64,000 bases of DNA from positions 1,015,001 to 1,079,000 of the forward strand of contig NW_026974141.1 in NCBI RefSeq assembly GCF_037042905.1. Reading direction: 5' to 3'. Numbering within the stretch: position 1 is the first letter of the stretch; the number at the start of each line of letters is the position of its first letter. Under the pieces are notes generated by a model, which saw nothing but the letters and a program-made list of their open reading frames with translations, was not told the DNA's origin and did no database searches. The position numbers were made by a program, and so were the translations under genes. Positions 35,464 to 42,507 of the stretch are shown piece by piece. The DNA is from Lytechinus pictus. Taxonomy: Eukaryota > Echinodermata > Echinoidea > Temnopleuroida > Toxopneustidae.

Positions 35464-38400
35464 AAAACAAAATCGTAATTTATTGAGAAAAATCATCTCT
35501 ATATGTCTCTATTTCATAAAACGTACACAAATATGGTTATTAGATCAATGTAATTTCAGGTAACTTGTTTTTTTTTTCAATCATTTTGTCAAAACCAGGT
35601 TGAGATATACACAAGTTTCAATGGTTTTTTTTTTCATCTGCAAGAGCAGTGCGCATTTTAGCTTGCATGCAGCTTGAGCGCCGTGATGGGCGAGTGCGCC
35701 AAGAATTTTATTATGAAATACACTTTTTTGGGGGAAAATACAGTTTTTTGTATCACAGAATACAGTTTTTCATTCCCACCGGTTGGCAGATCTGTGTCAA
35801 TGCGGGCGACCTACGGGTAGCAAAAATAGTTACCCGCAAGTCGCATGCAAGGCTTACACGGAGCGATGTGACAGGGCCTTTATCTTTGAAGGGGAAGTAC
35901 ATCCTGATTGATGATCAGCTGATCCTGAAAAATGCCATAAAATGAGAGAAACATATCAATGAAAGTTTGAAAAAAAGGTTGTTTTTTTTTATTGATAAGA
36001 GTAGATTTGGAGTGTGTGTCCCAGTGGATTAGTCTCCGGACTTTGAAACAGAGGGTCGTGGGTTTGAATCCCAGCCATGGCGTAATTTCCTTCGGCAACA
36101 AATTTATCCACATTGTGCTGCACTCGACCCAGGTGAGGTGAAATTGTGAATGGGTACCCGGTAGGATATTTCTTCAACGCTTTACCGCCTATTAATATGG
36201 CGGCTCAGCTACAGCCGGGGTAATAATATATGTGGGCCATCCTGGGAAAATGGGTATTATAGGTGAAATTTTGGATTTTGTTTTTTTTATGTTTTCTGGT
36301 ACCTGGACACATGTACAATGTGTATACAAAATATTAGAGTCTAATTCATATTTGAATTAGAGATATGGCCAATTGAATCAGGGGTACCCCCCCCCCCCCC
36401 CCCCCCCCCCGCCTGGCTGTATGGGTCGTCTTGGTAGTCGGGCTTATTATTCATCTTTCCATGATAGGGAAATGTTGGTTCTTTTGGAACGCCCAACATA
36501 TACCTGGCATAGGCGAGGTAATCTATTGTAGTGCAGACATAATTTCATATTTACACAGCTAGGCGAATACAATAAAACAAATTATTCTACATATTCAACC
36601 ACACCCACACTAGAACCCACACCCACATTACATGCACAAAAACCCTTATGGAGACTATTTATCATACTATAGTTCGTCATAGCGCGAGGTTTTAACATGG
36701 GAGGAGATTCCCAGATCCAATGACCAGGGGCAGATGGGGTTGGATTATTCATCTGATTTTGTTGTTGGGGGCAGCTTATCATTCTTTTTTTTTTGGGGGG
36801 GTGCCCACCCCCACAGGCGCCGCAGAACATTTTTTGAAAATGGGAGGGGCTGTCCATGCAAAAAAAATCACAATCAAATGGTAATTTTTTACATGTTTAT
36901 ACATGCATTCTGGAGGGAAAAAGTGGGGCCAAAGCCCCTGCCCACCTCCATCCTAGATTTGTTCCTGCCCATAACCCCCCCCCCAAAAAAAAAGACACCA
37001 CCTTGCTGTGTGTCCATACTTCACTTTCTCGCAAAGTAAAATCTAAAAAAAATCATGCTTAAGCTTTGGAAAATAAACACAAACAAAATTCAATTTTGCA
37101 AAAACAAGTTTTTTTCGGTGGCAATAAACAATAGTGAAAAGCTGATGCGAGCTACATTTCATAAAGATTTAATATGACAGCAACTCTTGATGAAATATCA
37201 TCTTTCATTGAACGAGCGAATCAGGAAGCAGAAGTTTCACTGTTTTCATGGTAGTTTTCATTCGAGCAAGGGATCAATCATATCAACATTTCATGAAATG
37301 GGCCATATTTGGTTTCTTTTTAGGGATGGGGGAGTCATGAAAATATATTTCACAAATTGCTGCCAAATTATCTGGATCACTGAAGGATTTTTTTTTGTCA
37401 CTTCGTTTGAAAATAAGAATAAAACTGTGCATAAAAACTTGGCTCCACATATTAAAACGACAGGTATTATAACAACAAATAATCACAAATACATAATCTT
37501 CTTTTCTCCGCTACACTCTGTACACGTGTGTAATGATATGCGTTGTAAACATAAAAAATAATATCAGAGTTTAATTATTGATATGGAAGAGACTACATAC
37601 ATTTACTCTCTTCTATGCAGCAGTATTAACAAAACTCAGGAATGTGCATCGCTCTCCACTGTCCAAATTTGCACAAAAAATGATATAAATCACGATAATC
37701 TCTCCTTAGTGTGTGTCTTTAACATTATCACAAACTTCTTAATACAGCAGCAAACTTACCACATTTCAATTTTCTACAATGACATCCTTCTAATGGGTCA
37801 GCAAACGTTACAAATTAAGTTGAAGTTTTTTTTATCGAAAAACTTCATAGAGTTTGTTCATTCAAAGTAAAACACGTATTCATTGTTCAATTTCCTCTCC
37901 TACCGGGGAGGCCGAGGTGCCTTGTCTTCATCTAAGATATTTCCATATATCATATTCCCTCTATTTGGAAAATCCAGTTGATAGCTTATCTGGGAGTATC
38001 TGAGAGAGTATGTCAGCAGGGTTCACCAAAGGGAATAATTTTCTTCCTCTGCATTGTTTGCTTTGTTCCGATGACTCGAATCTGCATGTTTGATGAATAC
38101 ATATATAAAAACAATCACATTACACTCTCATTTCTTCATGATCCATGGACATTTATCCACAACATGATATTTAACATACATTAACTTTTCACTCTTGGAC
38201 TTTGTGTAAATGTTACTTGTATTTCTAATAAAGGTGGAAGTACTCCCTGATGTCATATTTTTCTACCAAAAATAACAAGATTAAACTATTGTTGGGTAAA
38301 AAAAATCCCTCCAAAATTCATGAGATGTTCATATTTAAATGTTTAATTTTGATATATCACTTGCAAAAAGCTTTCTCTGCATGAGCCTTTATCCAAATTT

Positions 38401-41400
38401 CTATATTTTTTCCATTTTTTATGGTTTTTATCATTTTATATTTTTTATATTTTCCATAATTCTAGATTTCATGTACTAATAGTGGTAAAATTAATTTCAA
38501 AACAATACCTTATAAAACGGCAATTAACCAAATTCGTTGAGAAATCGGTTACAACTGAATGATAAAGTCAAAACTGGCACACTATTTCCATATAGAATAT
38601 AGATAAAGCATGGAAAGCTACCTGGAGCTGTGGTAATGGTGAATCCCATATCAGAGTCTTAAAGTACTTCTTGAAGGGCTGCTGTCAGCTGTATGTTGGT
38701 TCTTAGATGTCTTGTCCTCACTGCACTAATACAGTTGCTCTGTAGATCCTGTGCCTTTAACATGTTTAACACAACGAAAGAAAACAAGGCCAATTAGTTA
38801 ACACATTTTCAGAGTTAAAGTTTATTTAAAAAAAAAAAAAATACTTAAGAAGAAAAAACTTTAAAAAAACAATTAAAACTATAGTAATTTTTTTTCTTCA
38901 AAAATATGTCTTTTCATTTTTTTTTAATATTGAATGATTTTGCGTAGAAAGTTGGAGAACCTCATGTTATGTAGCTCGACCAGATTGTAGAAAAAATAAG
39001 AAATACCCCACCCCCCACCCGCCCCCCAAAAAATATATTATTTTTTAATAAATTTCTTATAAATTGTGACAATCTGTTTTCTAGTTATAATTTCGATATC
39101 ATTTGCACAGCTTTGGTGAACCTCATACCAAATGGACCCCACCCCCTCCGATTTAAAAGGGTACTCGGAGCTGAAAATAATTTCATCAAATGTAAGCAAA
39201 TGCTGCAAATTTCATCAAAAACTAGATCTAAAAGGGTTTTTCATGCATTATAAAAACAGTTATATGCACGTCTTAATAAATATTCGTTAGATGGGCTGAT
39301 GATGTCACATCCCCACTTTAACTTTTCTTATATCAAAACATGAAATCATACTTATTTTATTTGGTCATACGTGTGTGAATTATATGTAACCTTTTTGCAT
39401 TAATTAATATCTAGTCTTGGAGGGGGGGGGGATAGAACAAACATAATTTCATGTAACAAGGTGAGACATCTTTGCATCAGTTTGTCAAGTAAATTCATCA
39501 AAACATGCATAGAATAATCGATATCTTTAAATTATCATAGCTCTTTTACTCCTTGTCCAATTTTGATTTGTTTTTATATTCATTTTTTACAAACTTGTTG
39601 CATGTGATAGATTATCTTAAATGGTTACAAGTATGTAACGAAGGCCTATCTAAGTAGGTGCAGATCTAGATCTAGTTGATAGCCTAGGCAGACATAAGTC
39701 AGATCTTAAAAAGGCCGTCAAAGTCCCGGACAAATACCGCGAATCGCTGCAGCAGTCTCATGTAATTTGACGTTTAAAGTCGTTCCTAAAAAAGCTCTCT
39801 CTCGATCGATCCACATAAACACGCAACACAAAATTCACATTCACGTGTTTAGTTGCCATATTCCTCGCATCGCAATTATCAATGAATTTAACAAAACAAC
39901 TCAATCTGCAACATAATTTAACGTACCTTCATGGATTTCAGCCAAGGGAATTAAATCCGATCAACATATATCCGAACCCGCCACCAAATATATCGAGCCG
40001 ATATCCACAGTTCTGAAAAATAAAAATGCGCCTGACATTTTTTTTTTATTTACCGCGGGTTGTTTGTTTTGTTTTTCCTCGCAACGCGCGCCAGACAAAA
40101 GTTTGATGACACGCGTATTTAAATGACGTCCTAGCGCATTTATTGTCTCTCACCAATAGTCTGGTTTTCGCGCGACGCCACACATATATTATCAAAGCGC
40201 AGTTGAGTATATGCACATAGTAACTGCGCTATATAAATGAACATATTATTATTATTATATGATTTATAATCATAGCCACACAGTCAAGCCGGGGTAGACA
40301 CACAGTCAAGCTATGCTTATAGTATCACCTCCTTCAATCTTCTACATTTTCTTTGTCATAGAAAATACAATCATATTCATATTTTTTATTGTTAAATATC
40401 TTGTTATGTATACCCAGTGGTTGTGTGTCCGGACGGGTTGGGTGTCCGGACACATGACTTTTACTCTCAATTTTGAAAAGTTTACAAGCAATGTCTTTAA
40501 TTCTTTTAGCACAGAATATAAGAAAATATTATAAAGAACAAATATTGATGGTGAAAAAAAACTATTCAACCTATATTTTTGGTTTATTCCTGAGATAGAA
40601 ACAAGGCTTCATTTCTGTTACGTGTCCGGACACCCAACCCCCAATCCTACTATATATTTTCTTTGTTATTTTGTATTTGTAAAATTACAGGAACAATAAA
40701 TGACATGAAAATGAAATATTTTACCACTATGATAACTTTGCCATTGTGGCAGTTACCATGGTAACCATGATTGTATTTGAGTCCAGAGCCTTGTTACCAT
40801 GGTAGTTGCCATAATAGCCAAGTTATAGCAGTCCTTTAAGAAACGGCCCCAGATCTGTGCGGAATGCTCAGGGTGCATTTAAATAAAGAAGATATATAGC
40901 AAGAAATAAAAGATAATTGAAGGGCAATTTAGAGGAATGTTTCTAAAGCTTACATTTATAACATCAATTTTGACTGCTATATTGTCTTTCTTATTTTTCA
41001 TTGTTTCTTTGCATAATGTTTTAATTTTTTTGGCCCTTTTTCTCATCGTCACTTTTTTTATTCCTGATTAGGATCCTCATTACCTCAAGAATTTACACAG
41101 AGGTCTTGGGACAAAAGCTAATTGTACTATTTTAAGGTCGCTGTACTATCCTCCACCCGAGTTTGAGAAGGTCAAAGAGAATCAGATCAGATGTGGAGAG
41201 CATACAGACTACGGTGGAATCACGTTACTCTTCCAAGACAAGCAAGGAGGTCTTGAGGTGAGTCTAACTTTACATTAATCCAGATAGGCTATGATGAATA
41301 CTTAACTTGTATCAGATCATATTTGGCAAAAGTATTTTGGTAGAATCACTTTACTCATCAAAGATAAGCAAGGGGTTCTTGAGGTGAGTCTAACTTTACA

Positions 41401-42270
41401 TTTATTAAACTGTAATCCAAGCTATACAGGTGAAGTTACAAATTGATGCAGAGGTTCAAGCCCTGGTCTCATTTTTCGGATTGTGACATTGAAGGTCTGT
41501 CCCAGATGTAAATAACCATATCTGACTGATACACATCTGTAAAAACACAAACACACACTCATGATTATAATTGCTACCAATTGAATCATATCATATTTGG
41601 CCAGCATACTCTGGTTAAATCACTTTGCCCTTCTAAGATAAGTTGTCTAGCTCCTGCCTTTGTTGCAAACCCATCTACCATCTAAATTGCTTACTTCCTG
41701 TTCCATAGAGTAATATCATTTTTATGGATCGCAGCAAAAATTGACAATACCCTTATTACTGCGTAGTTCAGTGTCATTTCTTATTTAATGTTTCTATCCA
41801 AGATATCCAAGTTTCTTTTTTTCAAGCCGTAAATGACAAATAAAAGACATCTGCTGGTACAGTGCTTTATAAAGGAAAAGATACAAAGTATTTCAAAGTG
41901 TTGAAAGGATTATCCTTTTCCCATGTCATCACCATATTGAAATTTCATTTTCAGACTTTTGTATCAAAATATGATCTTTTAGGGTTTGCATGGTGGTATA
42001 AAGAATGGAGAAGATGGTTATGCCTGGAAAGGGACTTTGTTTCTTGCATTTTTATTCCAACTCAATCTCTTAAAACTTCTGTTCATTCCACTAGATCCAA
42101 ACAGTCCTCTTCAGGACTTATCACTTGGTGAACTATAAACTTAAGCCTCTTCTCCCCTTTTAGTTTTTTTTTTAAATTCTTGTACAGGGAATGGATACTC
42201 TTATTGTAGCTTTTTCTTTGGTATTAGATTGTACGATTGGTCATTTTCAGTAATAATAGTATTATTGTTG

Positions 42271-42336
<66 letters not shown>

Positions 42337-42476
42337 ACAGAAGTAGAAGTAGTAGTAGTAGTAGTAACAGAAGTACAAGTAGTAGTAGAAGTAGTAACAT
42401 TAGTACGGTAGTAATAATAATGATAATATTAATTATTATTGTTATTATCATTATTGTTGTTACCGGTATTATTATT

Positions 42477-42507
<31 letters not shown>

